The translations under genes and the position numbers were made by a program. The notes below the pieces were generated by a model. It was not told where the DNA came from and made no database searches. It saw only the letters and a list, made by a program, of their open reading frames with translations. A stretch of 64,000 bases of DNA from Pedobacter heparinus DSM 2366. Its GTDB lineage: Bacteria; Bacteroidota; Bacteroidia; Sphingobacteriales; Sphingobacteriaceae. This document shows, piece by piece, positions 25,711-35,446 of this stretch (its first letter is position 1; each line of letters starts with the position of its first letter). The DNA lies in the NCBI RefSeq assembly GCF_000023825.1, contig NC_013061.1, forward strand, positions 372,001 to 436,000, read 5' to 3'.

Positions 25711-27855
25711 ATGAAACACACAAATGACCGCCGCGATTTTATAAAAAAGATTTCTTTAACAGGTCTTGGCCTGGCGCTTACCAACGGCTTTACTAAAACG
25801 TATGCCGGCACAACCGGAAATACACTTGTTGACAGGAGGGCAACGATAGTTGGCCTGCCACAAAACCCTTCCGTACCTTTTGTGCCCCAGCGCGCTGCAA
25901 GCTGGTGGGTAACCATAGAAGACCTGCAATGGTCGCAAAAAAAGATCGTCGATAAAATAAAACGAAGAGCAGCCGCTTTTGCCGAGGCCGAAATAGATCT
26001 GGCCATCAATTACGGCTGTCATATCCGGTTCGACTTTTCAAATTATTTTGGGCAGCTGCACGGTTATATGGCCAATGTATGCGATGAACTCCATAAATAC
26101 AACATCAAGTTTATGGACCACTACTCCTGTAACCATGTCGAAAGACCAAGAGGCGAGGAGGAGTTTAAAAAATTACACCGGGGGCAGCGCCATCATGTAT
26201 TGTTGTTCCATGATCCCAAAGCCGCAGCATTTGCCCAGTATGAAGGCCATTTATTTAATGATATCTGTGAGGTCGACATCCGTGATGGCAGCAGGGGTTA
26301 TGCCCGGCAGTATCAGATGGAAACTTTTTGCCACAACAATCCTGGTTTTCTGGACATGCATGCCAGGTACCTGGAAAGGCTTTTCAAAGAAGTACCTATT
26401 GATGGCATTGAAGTGGATGACATGTGTGATTACTCTGGCTTAACAACTTGTGGTTGTAAATATTGCCGCGACCGCTTTAAAAAAGATTACGGGCATGAAA
26501 TCCCTGCATTTGGCGAAAAAAGCTTTTGGGGAGACGTTAAGAAGCCTATGCTGCAATGGGGCAATTATGAAAACCCTGCATTCAGGGATTGGTTAAGGAT
26601 GAAAACGGATGTGATTGTTGACCATGTAAAAATGGTGAAAAGGATTGCAGGTGATAAGCCTTTGATGTCCTGTTGTTCCAGTACCGGCCCTATCGTGCTG
26701 AACGGCATCTCGCTCGATCTGGAAAAAATGGCCCCTTATCTCGACTTCTTTATGCTCGAAAATGTGGGTACCAATGTGAAGAGTGTCGACTGGACGCACA
26801 TGGATGCGGAGGCCCTGAACCAAAAAGATATTGCCGATAAACGGGGTAATGCGCCTGCAATGGCTTTAAGTTATACCATTTACGAGAAAGGCGGATATTT
26901 TGGCTGGGCGTTAAGCCGCTTCTGGGGGGTAGCCAACTGGAGCAGTACGCACAACCAGCGCCTGGAAGAAGACCCTGCCGATGCCATGGAAATGGAGGAT
27001 GTAATCCGCCCTTCTAATTTATGGGAAGTTAAGCACAGCCCCATGAAAGCAAGGGAAGGTAAAGATCTGGTAGAGGTAAGAGTGGTAAACAATAAATTGT
27101 GTAAAGACAATGGCTGGCGGGATGATGAAGGACAGGAGCATTGGACCCATGCCAAAACCTGGTCAAAAAAACTGCTCGAAAACAACATAGGTTACCGCTT
27201 TGTGCGCTATGAAGAACTGGCTGATGCTGCTGCGTTGAAAAAAGATCAGACTCCCCTGGTCCTGGACGGGGTAGGCTGTGTTTCTGATGCCCAGTTTAAT
27301 GCCATAAAAAGCTATCTGGCTGCCGGGGGAAAGGCATGGCTGGCCCTTCCGTTTGGAACCCATGACGGAAAAGGATTTAAACGGACTGTTCCCCTGTCGG
27401 ATGAACTGCGCAGCACAAAATATAAAAACCTTGTTTTTATCGATTCTATTACCAGATCAGATGTGCTCAGTAAACTCATTGCCCAGGGAAACCTGAAGCC
27501 GGTTATCAGGCAAATTGCCGGCGATAAAGGCTGGGTGGCAAGGATACGGATCTACAAGAATAAACCGGTTATACATTTGATGAATACGGCACTTACTGGT
27601 ATACCGCACCCCAGCATAAAAGACAACTCTGGTATCAGTATACTGGCCGATATCAGCTCTAAGATAGAAAACAACAAACTGCAGTACGAAATACATACAG
27701 AACGGATAAAATTAACAGACCTAAAGGTATCAAGCCCTGAACTGGCCGAAAATCAAAGAAATGTAGCTGTATTTAAAAGTAAAAAGGGGTATTCTACTTT
27801 CAATGTTGACTTAAATGGCATTAAGGTTTATGCAGAACTGATAAACGCTGTGTAG
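25711..27855 (+). CDS. Tat-exported TIM-barrel glycoside-hydrolase-like protein
   Basis: 714 residues. Tat signal DRRDFIKKI. The central region (about 60-430) looks like a clan-A-type TIM barrel, with IDGIEVDDMCDYSG placing acidic residues at a strand end. A Cys cluster, CGCKYCRDRF, follows at once and resembles the metal or structural Cys motifs of some beta-galactosidase-like barrels. The region about 500-620 (PLVLDGVGCVSDAQFNAIKS, then AAGGKAWLALPFG) resembles the beta-galactosidase trimerisation fold. It is probably a periplasmic glycoside hydrolase of unknown specificity and the last gene of cluster A. Confidence 0.72.
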   Translation: MKHTNDRRDFIKKISLTGLGLALTNGFTKTYAGTTGNTLVDRRATIVGLPQNPSVPFVPQRAASWWVTIEDLQWSQKKIVDKIKRRAAAFAEAEIDLAINYGCHIRFDFSNYFGQLHGYMANVCDELHKYNIKFMDHYSCNHVERPRGEEEFKKLHRGQRHHVLLFHDPKAAAFAQYEGHLFNDICEVDIRDGSRGYARQYQMETFCHNNPGFLDMHARYLERLFKEVPIDGIEVDDMCDYSGLTTCGCKYCRDRFKKDYGHEIPAFGEKSFWGDVKKPMLQWGNYENPAFRDWLRMKTDVIVDHVKMVKRIAGDKPLMSCCSSTGPIVLNGISLDLEKMAPYLDFFMLENVGTNVKSVDWTHMDAEALNQKDIADKRGNAPAMALSYTIYEKGGYFGWALSRFWGVANWSSTHNQRLEEDPADAMEMEDVIRPSNLWEVKHSPMKAREGKDLVEVRVVNNKLCKDNGWRDDEGQEHWTHAKTWSKKLLENNIGYRFVRYEELADAAALKKDQTPLVLDGVGCVSDAQFNAIKSYLAAGGKAWLALPFGTHDGKGFKRTVPLSDELRSTKYKNLVFIDSITRSDVLSKLIAQGNLKPVIRQIAGDKGWVARIRIYKNKPVIHLMNTALTGIPHPSIKDNSGISILADISSKIENNKLQYEIHTERIKLTDLKVSSPELAENQRNVAVFKSKKGYSTFNVDLNGIKVYAELINAV

Positions 27856-27923
27856 GTTAGCTTATTTTTTGTTATAAAAACTTACCTTACAAAGTGTTAA
27901 TTGTAAAATAATATTACTTTTCA

Positions 27924-27953
27924 TTTGTTTTATAAAAATATTACCTATATTAG
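27924..27953 (+). promoter_or_regulatory. Putative promoter of the esterase gene
   Basis: TTTG (27924-27927), 18 bases, then TATATTAG (27946-27953). This matches the Bacteroidota promoter with one -7 mismatch. As at 2885-2916, the -7 box runs straight into a palindrome. Confidence 0.45.
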
Positions 27954-27964
27954 GGTACGTAACC
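27953..27964. promoter_or_regulatory. CG-centred palindrome, site 5 (GGGTACGTAACC)
   Basis: Identical to site 1 at 2916-2927 and in the same position relative to a TATATT(C/A)G box. It lies 64 bases before the esterase ATG. Confidence 0.6.
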
Positions 27965-28028
27965 GTAACTATCTAAACCATTCATATTAACATTAAGATG
28001 TACCATTGGGCATGTAAAATTATTTCCT

Positions 28029-29174
28029 ATGAAAATTATTAATTTTACTAAAAAACTATTTGCAGCGGTGCCTTTACTGTTCTTTTTTGCAGGGGCTGCA
28101 CTTGCTATAGCTGTCCCGATAGCATCATCAGGCCCGGAGCTCCTGGTTTACGTTAATAGATCCGGTCAGAAAAAGCCTGTCAGTACCAAGGCCGAATGGC
28201 AGATCAAGCGACAGCAAATCCTTGAGCGTATGCAGCAGGTAATGGGTAAATTGCCTGGACGTAAAGGTTTGCCTGCAATGGATATCCAAATTACAGATAG
28301 TCTTAAAGAAGATGGTTTTACCCGTTATACAATTAATTTTACTGTTGCCGAAAACGAAATTTTACCTGCCGACCTATACATTCCCCATCAAAGCGGGAAA
28401 CCTAAGCGGCTGCCCGCTATGCTGGCGCTGCATGGAACCAGTGCATTAGGAAAAAGATCCATTGGCGGGGAAAGTCCGCTGGCCAACAGGGCTTATGCCA
28501 AAGAACTGGCCATGCGGGGTTATGTGGTAATTGCGCCCGACTATCCGAGTTTTGGCGACCTGAAAGACTATGATTTTGAAAAGGACAGGTATGAATCCGG
28601 TTCCATGAAAGCCATATTTAACCATATGCGCTGTGTTGACCTGCTGCAAGCCAGAAAAGACGTAGACCCCGAACGGATCGGGGTGATCGGGCATTCGCTC
28701 GGCGGGCACAACGCCATTTTTGCAGGTGCCTTTGATACCCGCATCAAAGTAGTGGTATCCAGCTGTGGCTGGACCCTTTTTGGCAATTATAACGCAGGCA
28801 ACGAAGTAAGCCAAAAACATGGTGGCCGGTTAGGCCCCTGGGCACAAATGCGTTATATGCCCCTGGTAAGAGATAAATATCAGCTGGATGCAGCGCAGAT
28901 GCCCTTTGATTTTGACGAAGCAATTGCAAGCCTGGCCCCAAGGCCTTTCTTCTCCAATTCGCCAAAAAGTGACGCCAATTTTGATGTAAAGGGTGTAAAA
29001 GAAGGAATTTTAAATGTAACTAAGGTATATAAATTTTTAAATGCTGATGATAAGCTCCAGGTAGATTACCCTGATGCAGGGCACGATTTCCCTCCGGAAG
29101 TCAGGCTAAACGCTTACGCATTTATTGACAAGGAACTAAACCATACAAGTATTCACAAAAAATTATTGTTTTAA
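28029..29174 (+). CDS. Secreted alpha/beta hydrolase (dienelactone hydrolase/esterase type)
   Basis: 381 residues with an N-terminal signal peptide (hydrophobic to about residue 29). The alpha/beta-hydrolase core has oxyanion region ALHGTSALG, nucleophile elbow GHSLGGHN and catalytic His in DAGHDFP. It most resembles acetyl-xylan or glucuronoyl esterase-like members of the dienelactone-hydrolase superfamily, which remove acyl groups from glycans. It is monocistronic, with its own palindrome-bearing promoter, just before the second SusCD operon. Confidence 0.83.
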   Translation: MKIINFTKKLFAAVPLLFFFAGAALAIAVPIASSGPELLVYVNRSGQKKPVSTKAEWQIKRQQILERMQQVMGKLPGRKGLPAMDIQITDSLKEDGFTRYTINFTVAENEILPADLYIPHQSGKPKRLPAMLALHGTSALGKRSIGGESPLANRAYAKELAMRGYVVIAPDYPSFGDLKDYDFEKDRYESGSMKAIFNHMRCVDLLQARKDVDPERIGVIGHSLGGHNAIFAGAFDTRIKVVVSSCGWTLFGNYNAGNEVSQKHGGRLGPWAQMRYMPLVRDKYQLDAAQMPFDFDEAIASLAPRPFFSNSPKSDANFDVKGVKEGILNVTKVYKFLNADDKLQVDYPDAGHDFPPEVRLNAYAFIDKELNHTSIHKKLLF

Positions 29175-29338
29175 CCACTGGCGGCGCTGAAAAATAGGAT
29201 AAGTTTCGTCCAAAACAATATAATTAAACAAGTAAATTAGGTTAGATATTTTTATTGGAGTAGATGGATAGGGGTCAGCAGTATAAATGGCTGGCCGGCC
29301 AGAGCTATTTAACTATCCGGATTTTTATACTATATTTC

Positions 29339-29350
29339 GGGTACGTACAC
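29339..29350. promoter_or_regulatory. CG-centred palindrome, site 6 (GGGTACGTACAC)
   Basis: Preceded by TATATTTC (29331-29338), a near-match to a Bacteroidota -7 box. It lies 33 bases before the SusC ATG at 29384. Identical to site 9 (42944-42955) and the reverse complement of site 7 (38103-38114). Confidence 0.6.
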
Positions 29351-29383
29351 TTATTAATAAAACTTAAAATTAAACCATATAAC

Positions 29384-32300
29384 ATGCTGAAAATTTACAA
29401 CAAAACCAAACGACCATGGCGAATTCCCTGCTGGGGAATAGCCATGCTGATTTTCCTGACCTCCTTTATGCCGGGGCGGGTTTTATCACAAGATTTAAAA
29501 TTAATTACCGGTACAGTTACTGAAGCTAACGGAGCACCACTTCCGGGTGTAAGTGTTAAAGTAAAGGGTACACAAAAGGCGACTTCAACAAGTAATGCCG
29601 GAAAATACAACATCCAGGCTAAAAGTACTGATGTTTTAGTTTTTTCTTTTGTTGGCTCAGAAACACAGGAAGTCACTGTTGGTGCCAGAACAACAATCAA
29701 TGTTAAACTGGCTGATGATGCGAAATCATTAGACGAGACCGTGATCATTGGTTATCAGACGGTAAAGAAAACTGATTTAACCGGTGCAATCGGCCAGGTT
29801 AAAATGTCTGACCTTAATAAAGCTCCTGTGTCCTCATTTGCTGAGGCGCTTGCCGGACGTGTATCTGGCGTACAAGTGTCATCAGGAGATGGACAACCGG
29901 GTAGCAACATGAGCATTATGATCAGGGGGGCGGCATCAATCAATAACAGTACGCAACCTTTATACGTTATCGATGGTTTCGCTACGGAGGCGGTTGAAAG
30001 TACCAGCTTGAACCCTGATGATATTGAATCCATAACCATATTGAAAGATGCAGCTGCTACTTCTGTTTATGGATCAAGAGCAACAAATGGTGTTGTAGTG
30101 ATTCAAACTAAAAGTGGTAAAGTTGGGAAACCAGTGATTTCCTATAACAGTTCATATGGTGCCCAGATCGTAGCTAAAGAAATTGATCTGATGAGCCCTT
30201 ATGAATTTGTAAAATACCAGTTTGAACGTAACCCAACAGATGCAGCGGCAAACTATCTTACCAATGGGAAAACATTGGAGTCCTATAAAAACGACAAGGG
30301 TATTTACTGGCCCGGACAAATTCTTCGCACCGGTTCTGTGTTTATAAATAATATTGCGGTAAGAGGCGGTAGCGAAAATACCAAGTATGCCATATCGGGT
30401 GGGGGCTTTGATCAAAAGGGAGTGCTGATTAACACCGGTTACAAAAGATATCAAGGAAGGGCAAAACTTGATCAGACCATAAGTAATAAGCTTAAAGTCG
30501 GTATCTCTGCAGATTATATGGATGTTTCTGCTTTTGGGGTGCAGGCTTCCAGTATTCCTACCGGCGGTGGTGCTTCCAGCGCAATCTGGTTTAGGACCTG
30601 GGTTTACAGACCCACCGGCGGAAGTGCAACCACCTACGACATTTTGAATGAAGACGGAGATCCCGAGAGCATTAATAGCAGTGACATCAGGTTAAACCCA
30701 AGGGTAACCGCAGAAAATGAATACTCGTATAATACGTATGTGAACTTTAACGCGAACGCCTATCTTACCTATAATGTAACAAAAGATCTGATTTTAAAAG
30801 TTACAGGGGTAAAAAATGCACTTAGAAGAGGTCAGGATCGCTTTTATAATTCAAAAACGCCACAGGCAAGCCCATTAAATCCACTGGCTACTCAGGGTAT
30901 ATTTGGATCCGTGCTTCAATCTTTTGCCGACACCTGGTCGAACGAAAACACCCTTACTTATAACAAACTTTTTAATGATACCCATTCTTTAACGGTAATA
31001 GGAGGTAATAGTCAAACATCTTATAAAAGTAAGTCTAATGGATTTACCTCTACCTTTTTACCAGAAGAAAGTCAGGGTATGGCCGGCCTGAATGAAGGAA
31101 CAGTTACCGCTCCTGTGGCAACAGCCAGCAGCAATACACTTTCTTCTTTTTTCGGGATCGTAGATTATAATTATAAATCTAAATATTACCTCAAAGCAGG
31201 ATTAAGGGCCGATGGATCTTCAAAGTTTTCACAACGCTGGGGATATTTTCCATCGGGTGCAATTGCCTGGAATATGCATAAAGAAGACTTTATGAAAGAC
31301 CTGACTTTTATTTCTAATTCTAAATTGAGGTTAAGTTATGGCGTAACAGGAAACAACAGAATTGGTGATTTTGACTGGTATGCCAAGCTGGAACTGGATG
31401 CCGGAGCTGGTTATTCCTACAATAACTCACCCAATATAGGGGCTTACATATCAGGCGTTGAAAACAGGAATTTGAAATGGGAGAAAACTGAAAGCTCTGA
31501 TATTGGCTATGAACTGGGTTTATTTGACAATAAGATTGAACTTACGGTAGATGCCTATCGGAGAACTACAAAAGATTTGCTGATCACTAATGCCCCTATT
31601 GCGGCACATACAGGATTTGCAACGGCCACTAAAAACATAGGTTCATTGCGTAACCAGGGACTGGAATTTGGTTTAAATACGGTTAATATAAAAACCCGGT
31701 CATTCACATGGGAAAGTAGTTTTAACATCACTTTTAATAAGAATAAAATTATTGCATTAAACAGGGATCAGGGATTTATACAAACCACTCCTTCATTTGA
31801 AACTGCTTTTACCGATATGTATCTTTCAGAAGTTGGGCAGCCCTTGGGCATGATGTATGGTTATGTATGGGACGGTAATTACCAATATGCCGATTTTGAC
31901 AATCCTTCACCGGGTACCTATATCCTTAAGCCATCAGTACCTACAAATGGAGCTTCAGTGATCCAACCTGGAGACATTAAATATAAAGATTTAAATGGGG
32001 ATGGAACAGTAAATTCATTGGACCGGACAATTATTGGCCGTGGCCAACCCATTCATTTTGGCGGGTTCTCTAATAACTTCGGTTATAAGAATTTTAGCCT
32101 GAATGTTTTTCTACAATGGTCTTATGGAAATGACATTTACAATGCCAACCGGCTTATATTGGAAGGTAATGCAAACGGAAGAACGGATTTGAACCAGTTT
32201 GCAAGTTATATTGACCGTTGGTCCCCAACAAACCAAAACAGTAAAAACTATCGTGCCGGAGGCCATGGGCAGGTGGGTTACCATTCTTCAAGAGTTGTGG

Positions 32301-32554
32301 AAGATGGCTCATACCTGCGGTTAAAAACGGTTTCACTGGCTTATGCCTTACCAGCCAAATACATCAAAAGATTATTTCTGAGTTCTTTAAGTCTGAATGT
32401 TTCAGCACAGAATTTATTTGTTTTGACCAAATATACCGGTATAGATCCTGAAGTTTCAACACGCGGGCCATTCTCCGTATTGTCGCCAGGATTTGATTAT
32501 TCTCCATATCCGCAGGCCAGAACAATTGTGGTAGGACTAAACGCAGCATTTTAA
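29384..32554 (+). CDS. SusC-family TonB-dependent transporter (no STN domain)
   Basis: 1056 residues from the ATG at 29384. The frame extends up to 29264, but that would put the promoter-like box and palindrome inside the gene, and 29384 gives a normal signal peptide ending RVLSQ. A carboxypeptidase-regulatory-like domain follows at once (ITGTVTEANGAPLPGVS), then the plug (IRGAASINNSTQPLYVIDG) and the barrel ending VVGLNAAF. Without an STN domain it cannot signal through FecR, so this operon must be controlled another way, probably through the palindrome. Confidence 0.93.
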   Translation: MLKIYNKTKRPWRIPCWGIAMLIFLTSFMPGRVLSQDLKLITGTVTEANGAPLPGVSVKVKGTQKATSTSNAGKYNIQAKSTDVLVFSFVGSETQEVTVGARTTINVKLADDAKSLDETVIIGYQTVKKTDLTGAIGQVKMSDLNKAPVSSFAEALAGRVSGVQVSSGDGQPGSNMSIMIRGAASINNSTQPLYVIDGFATEAVESTSLNPDDIESITILKDAAATSVYGSRATNGVVVIQTKSGKVGKPVISYNSSYGAQIVAKEIDLMSPYEFVKYQFERNPTDAAANYLTNGKTLESYKNDKGIYWPGQILRTGSVFINNIAVRGGSENTKYAISGGGFDQKGVLINTGYKRYQGRAKLDQTISNKLKVGISADYMDVSAFGVQASSIPTGGGASSAIWFRTWVYRPTGGSATTYDILNEDGDPESINSSDIRLNPRVTAENEYSYNTYVNFNANAYLTYNVTKDLILKVTGVKNALRRGQDRFYNSKTPQASPLNPLATQGIFGSVLQSFADTWSNENTLTYNKLFNDTHSLTVIGGNSQTSYKSKSNGFTSTFLPEESQGMAGLNEGTVTAPVATASSNTLSSFFGIVDYNYKSKYYLKAGLRADGSSKFSQRWGYFPSGAIAWNMHKEDFMKDLTFISNSKLRLSYGVTGNNRIGDFDWYAKLELDAGAGYSYNNSPNIGAYISGVENRNLKWEKTESSDIGYELGLFDNKIELTVDAYRRTTKDLLITNAPIAAHTGFATATKNIGSLRNQGLEFGLNTVNIKTRSFTWESSFNITFNKNKIIALNRDQGFIQTTPSFETAFTDMYLSEVGQPLGMMYGYVWDGNYQYADFDNPSPGTYILKPSVPTNGASVIQPGDIKYKDLNGDGTVNSLDRTIIGRGQPIHFGGFSNNFGYKNFSLNVFLQWSYGNDIYNANRLILEGNANGRTDLNQFASYIDRWSPTNQNSKNYRAGGHGQVGYHSSRVVEDGSYLRLKTVSLAYALPAKYIKRLFLSSLSLNVSAQNLFVLTKYTGIDPEVSTRGPFSVLSPGFDYSPYPQARTIVVGLNAAF

Positions 32555-32577
32555 TCATTATTTATAAAAGTATTGAT

Positions 32578-34416
32578 ATGAAAAAGAAATATTATTTATT
32601 AACCTTACTTATTTTAGTAAGCATAAGCTCATGCAAAAAGTTTCTTGACGGCCCGCAGCCAGAGGACAGTCTTGCCCCCGAGACCTATTATAACACGGCA
32701 GCACAGTTAGATTTTGCACTGAGAAGCGTATATGACATTCTTCAGAGTCCAGAAATATACAGAACCAAAATTCACTATTTGAAAGGGTTTGAAGCTGATG
32801 AAGGCTATGCCAGGGCAAGCAATTTTAATATTTATCTCAACAGTAATACACATACGGCCTCTACGGCCGATGCATTTGCTTATTGGAGAGATCTGTATAA
32901 AGGAATTGCCCGCGCAAATGTATTGTTGGCCAATGTAGATAAAAATACAGGAATCCCTCAGACTTTGAGAGACCAGATCAGGGGAGAGGCTACTTTTTTA
33001 CGAGGCTATTATTATTTTATGCTGGTGCAAAGCTATGGCGGAGTACCTCTGGTTACCGAGCCAACAACTTCCATTGTCAATACAGATCTGGCAAAATCAA
33101 CCGATGTAGAAATCTATGCACAGATTCTGAAAGATATGGTTGCTGCAGAAGCGTTGGTTCCTAAAATTACAACGTTGGGCTTCAATGGAAGGATCAGCAA
33201 GTCCGCTGTTCGCGGTATACTGGCCAGAGTTTGTTTATCAATGGCAGGAAATCCTATCAAAGATGTTTCCAAATATGAGGATGCAAGAAAATGGGCAAAA
33301 ATGGTAATGGATGATGGGGAGGCGGGCCATCAGCTCAATCCTGTGTATTCGGACATTTTTATTAAAGTAGCCCAGGACAAATATGATATAAAAGAAAGCC
33401 TTTGGGAAGTAGAATTTTCGGGTAATGGCACAGGTACCTTTGGTGGAGATGCAGGACAGGTTGGATATAATGCCGGAGCTGTGCAACCGGCAGCTCCGGC
33501 AACAGTAGGTGCTGCCCCGGGTTACATCTGGACAACTGCAAAAATGTATAATTTATACCAACCTGGAGACGTACGTAGAGGATGGAATATCATGAATTAT
33601 AGTTTTGTAGGTACAACTGATGTTAAATCTTTTAGAGCTGCGCCTGCAAATCAGGCGGCTATTTATAGCTTGCCGATAGCAAAGTGGAGAAGGGAATACG
33701 AATTAGTTTCACCTAAAAATGCAGCTTTAACACCTATTAACTTTGCTATTTTGCGTTATTCTGATGTACTCTTGATGTTTGCAGAAGCCGAGAATGAGAT
33801 AAGTGGCCCTACACAAGCTGCAAAGGATGCATTAAATCTGGTTAGGCGCCGGGCATATGCAATTGGTGGTATTAAAGCATTTACCATAACCAATGGTGGA
33901 ACTGGTTATACCACCGCTCCTGTGGTGACCATTACAGGCGGGGGAGGAACCGGAGCCGTAGCTACAGCTGTTGTTGCTGGCGGTACGGTAACTGGGATCA
34001 ACTTAACGCCAAATGCGGTAACAGGGTTCAATTATGGTACTTATACATCGGCACCTACAATTGCCATTGCCGCTCCTCCTGCGGGTGGAACAACTGCAAC
34101 TGCAACCAGTAGTTTGTATATGAATGCTGACGCTGATATATCTCCAACGATAAGCAAGGACGATTTTCGCCTATTTATCCGCGACGAAAGGCCAAGGGAG
34201 TTATGCTATGAGGCATTACGCAAATTTGATCTCATACGATGGGGAATATATGTGGAAAGTATGCAGGGGATTGCGAATCAGGCGACATTGGACGGACTTA
34301 CCTCACACATGATAGCCTGGTTCCGTGCAACTAGCGAAAAACATCTTCTTTTCCCAATACCTGGTCAGGAACTCATCAACAACAAATTGTTAGTGCAAAA
34401 TCCAGGATGGAATTAA
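32578..34416 (+). CDS. SusD-family lipoprotein with an inserted Gly/Thr-rich module
   Basis: 612 residues. Lipobox SISSC, then KKFLDGPQPEDSL, as in classical SusD. TPR-like helices and the usual C-terminal signatures (LNLVRRRAYA; IRDERPRELCYEALRKFDLI) are present. Between these two signatures, at about residues 433-515 (bases 33877-34125), there is an extra stretch of about 80 residues. It has two copies of a pattern like GYTTAPVVTITGGGGTGA, resembling repeats in phage tail fibres and adhesins. It may be an added glycan-binding loop. It partners the SusC at 29384. Confidence 0.9.
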   Translation: MKKKYYLLTLLILVSISSCKKFLDGPQPEDSLAPETYYNTAAQLDFALRSVYDILQSPEIYRTKIHYLKGFEADEGYARASNFNIYLNSNTHTASTADAFAYWRDLYKGIARANVLLANVDKNTGIPQTLRDQIRGEATFLRGYYYFMLVQSYGGVPLVTEPTTSIVNTDLAKSTDVEIYAQILKDMVAAEALVPKITTLGFNGRISKSAVRGILARVCLSMAGNPIKDVSKYEDARKWAKMVMDDGEAGHQLNPVYSDIFIKVAQDKYDIKESLWEVEFSGNGTGTFGGDAGQVGYNAGAVQPAAPATVGAAPGYIWTTAKMYNLYQPGDVRRGWNIMNYSFVGTTDVKSFRAAPANQAAIYSLPIAKWRREYELVSPKNAALTPINFAILRYSDVLLMFAEAENEISGPTQAAKDALNLVRRRAYAIGGIKAFTITNGGTGYTTAPVVTITGGGGTGAVATAVVAGGTVTGINLTPNAVTGFNYGTYTSAPTIAIAAPPAGGTTATATSSLYMNADADISPTISKDDFRLFIRDERPRELCYEALRKFDLIRWGIYVESMQGIANQATLDGLTSHMIAWFRATSEKHLLFPIPGQELINNKLLVQNPGWN

Positions 34417-34436
34417 CTGAATTTAAAACGAAGATT

Positions 34437-35435
34437 ATGAAATTAAAATATTATAACTTATTGGCAGGCGTATTACTAATGATATCCTGCGAAAAAGAAT
34501 TACCAGGAGTGGATACCCCGAGTTTTGATGTTTCAACAGAGGCATTATCGTATAAAGTTGGAAGTGTGGTAAAATTTAAGATCACCGGAAGTGCAAATAT
34601 CGTTTCATTTTACTCTGGAGAGCCTTTAAAAGATTATGCTTTCAGGGCAGGCCGTCTGGTAGATGCAGGCAATGCAGGTGCGAAGCTCTCTTTTATGAGC
34701 GCTGTAACGGGGGGCACACAAGGAACGCTTAGCAATACCGTTCCACCACACCTTAAGGTGGTAGCTTCCACAAACTTTAGCGGCAATTATGATATGACTA
34801 GTATCCAGGCTGCAACTTGGTTGGATATCACTTCCAGGTTCCGGTATGCCATTAACAATACGGCTGTAAGTTCCAATCCTACCCCTCCTGGTGTACCTGT
34901 GGATATTTCTGACCTGATTGTGGCCGGTAAACCAATCTATATTGCCTACAAGTATGTAACGCTGCCGCAGGCCGTAAACGGAACAGCAAGAACGTGGTCA
35001 ATAACCTCTTTTCAGATAACAAGTAATAAGGATATCAGTGTTGCAGGGCCTGCTATAAACCCCATAGTAACCAATTACCTCAGCGCCGGTTTCAGATTGG
35101 TTGATCAAAATCCGCTTACTGCACCAGCAAGATCTTCCCTTACTACTACTACAATTAACCTTTTGGGTAATCTTTATGATGCTGTTAACGATGCCGGGAA
35201 TGATCCTTTAAGTGAAAACTGGGCGATTAGTAAACCAATTTTTACAAATACGATTGATTTGGGTCCAGACAAACCGGTAGCGATAAAAGACCAGGCCAAG
35301 GCTACAGCTTTAGTAGAACATACCTATACTTACACGCAGCCAGGTACCTACAAAGCAACCTTTGTAGCTTTGAATGTTAATTTAGATAACAGGAAAGAAA
35401 TAGTTAAGGAAATAACTATAACTGTAACGCCATAA
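34437..35435 (+). CDS. DUF5017-type surface lipoprotein
   Basis: 332 residues from the ATG at 34437; the frame starts at 34407 and overlaps susD, but 34437 gives the lipoprotein signal ending MISC. The N-terminal domain contains SYKVGSVVKFKITGSANIVS then FYSGEP, the signature I associate with DUF5017. The C-terminal part (HTYTYTQPGTYKATFVALN) is PKD-like. These proteins sit beside SusC/SusD as surface glycan-binding accessories. It lies 20 bases after the susD stop. Confidence 0.8.
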   Translation: MKLKYYNLLAGVLLMISCEKELPGVDTPSFDVSTEALSYKVGSVVKFKITGSANIVSFYSGEPLKDYAFRAGRLVDAGNAGAKLSFMSAVTGGTQGTLSNTVPPHLKVVASTNFSGNYDMTSIQAATWLDITSRFRYAINNTAVSSNPTPPGVPVDISDLIVAGKPIYIAYKYVTLPQAVNGTARTWSITSFQITSNKDISVAGPAINPIVTNYLSAGFRLVDQNPLTAPARSSLTTTTINLLGNLYDAVNDAGNDPLSENWAISKPIFTNTIDLGPDKPVAIKDQAKATALVEHTYTYTQPGTYKATFVALNVNLDNRKEIVKEITITVTP

Positions 35436-35446
35436 AAGGAAAATCG

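Noticed and set aside
29291-29302. CTGGCCGGCCAG perfect palindrome upstream of the second susC
   Set aside because: A single copy, far from the -7 box, not resembling the other sites; could be a minor hairpin or chance.
29264-29383. N-terminal extension of the second SusC protein to 29264
   Set aside because: It would put the -7-like box and palindrome inside the gene and spoil the signal peptide; the ATG at 29384 is better.
33567-33576. GACGTACGTA in the second susD gene
   Set aside because: Shares only the TACGTA core, lacks the GG flanks and lies deep in coding sequence.
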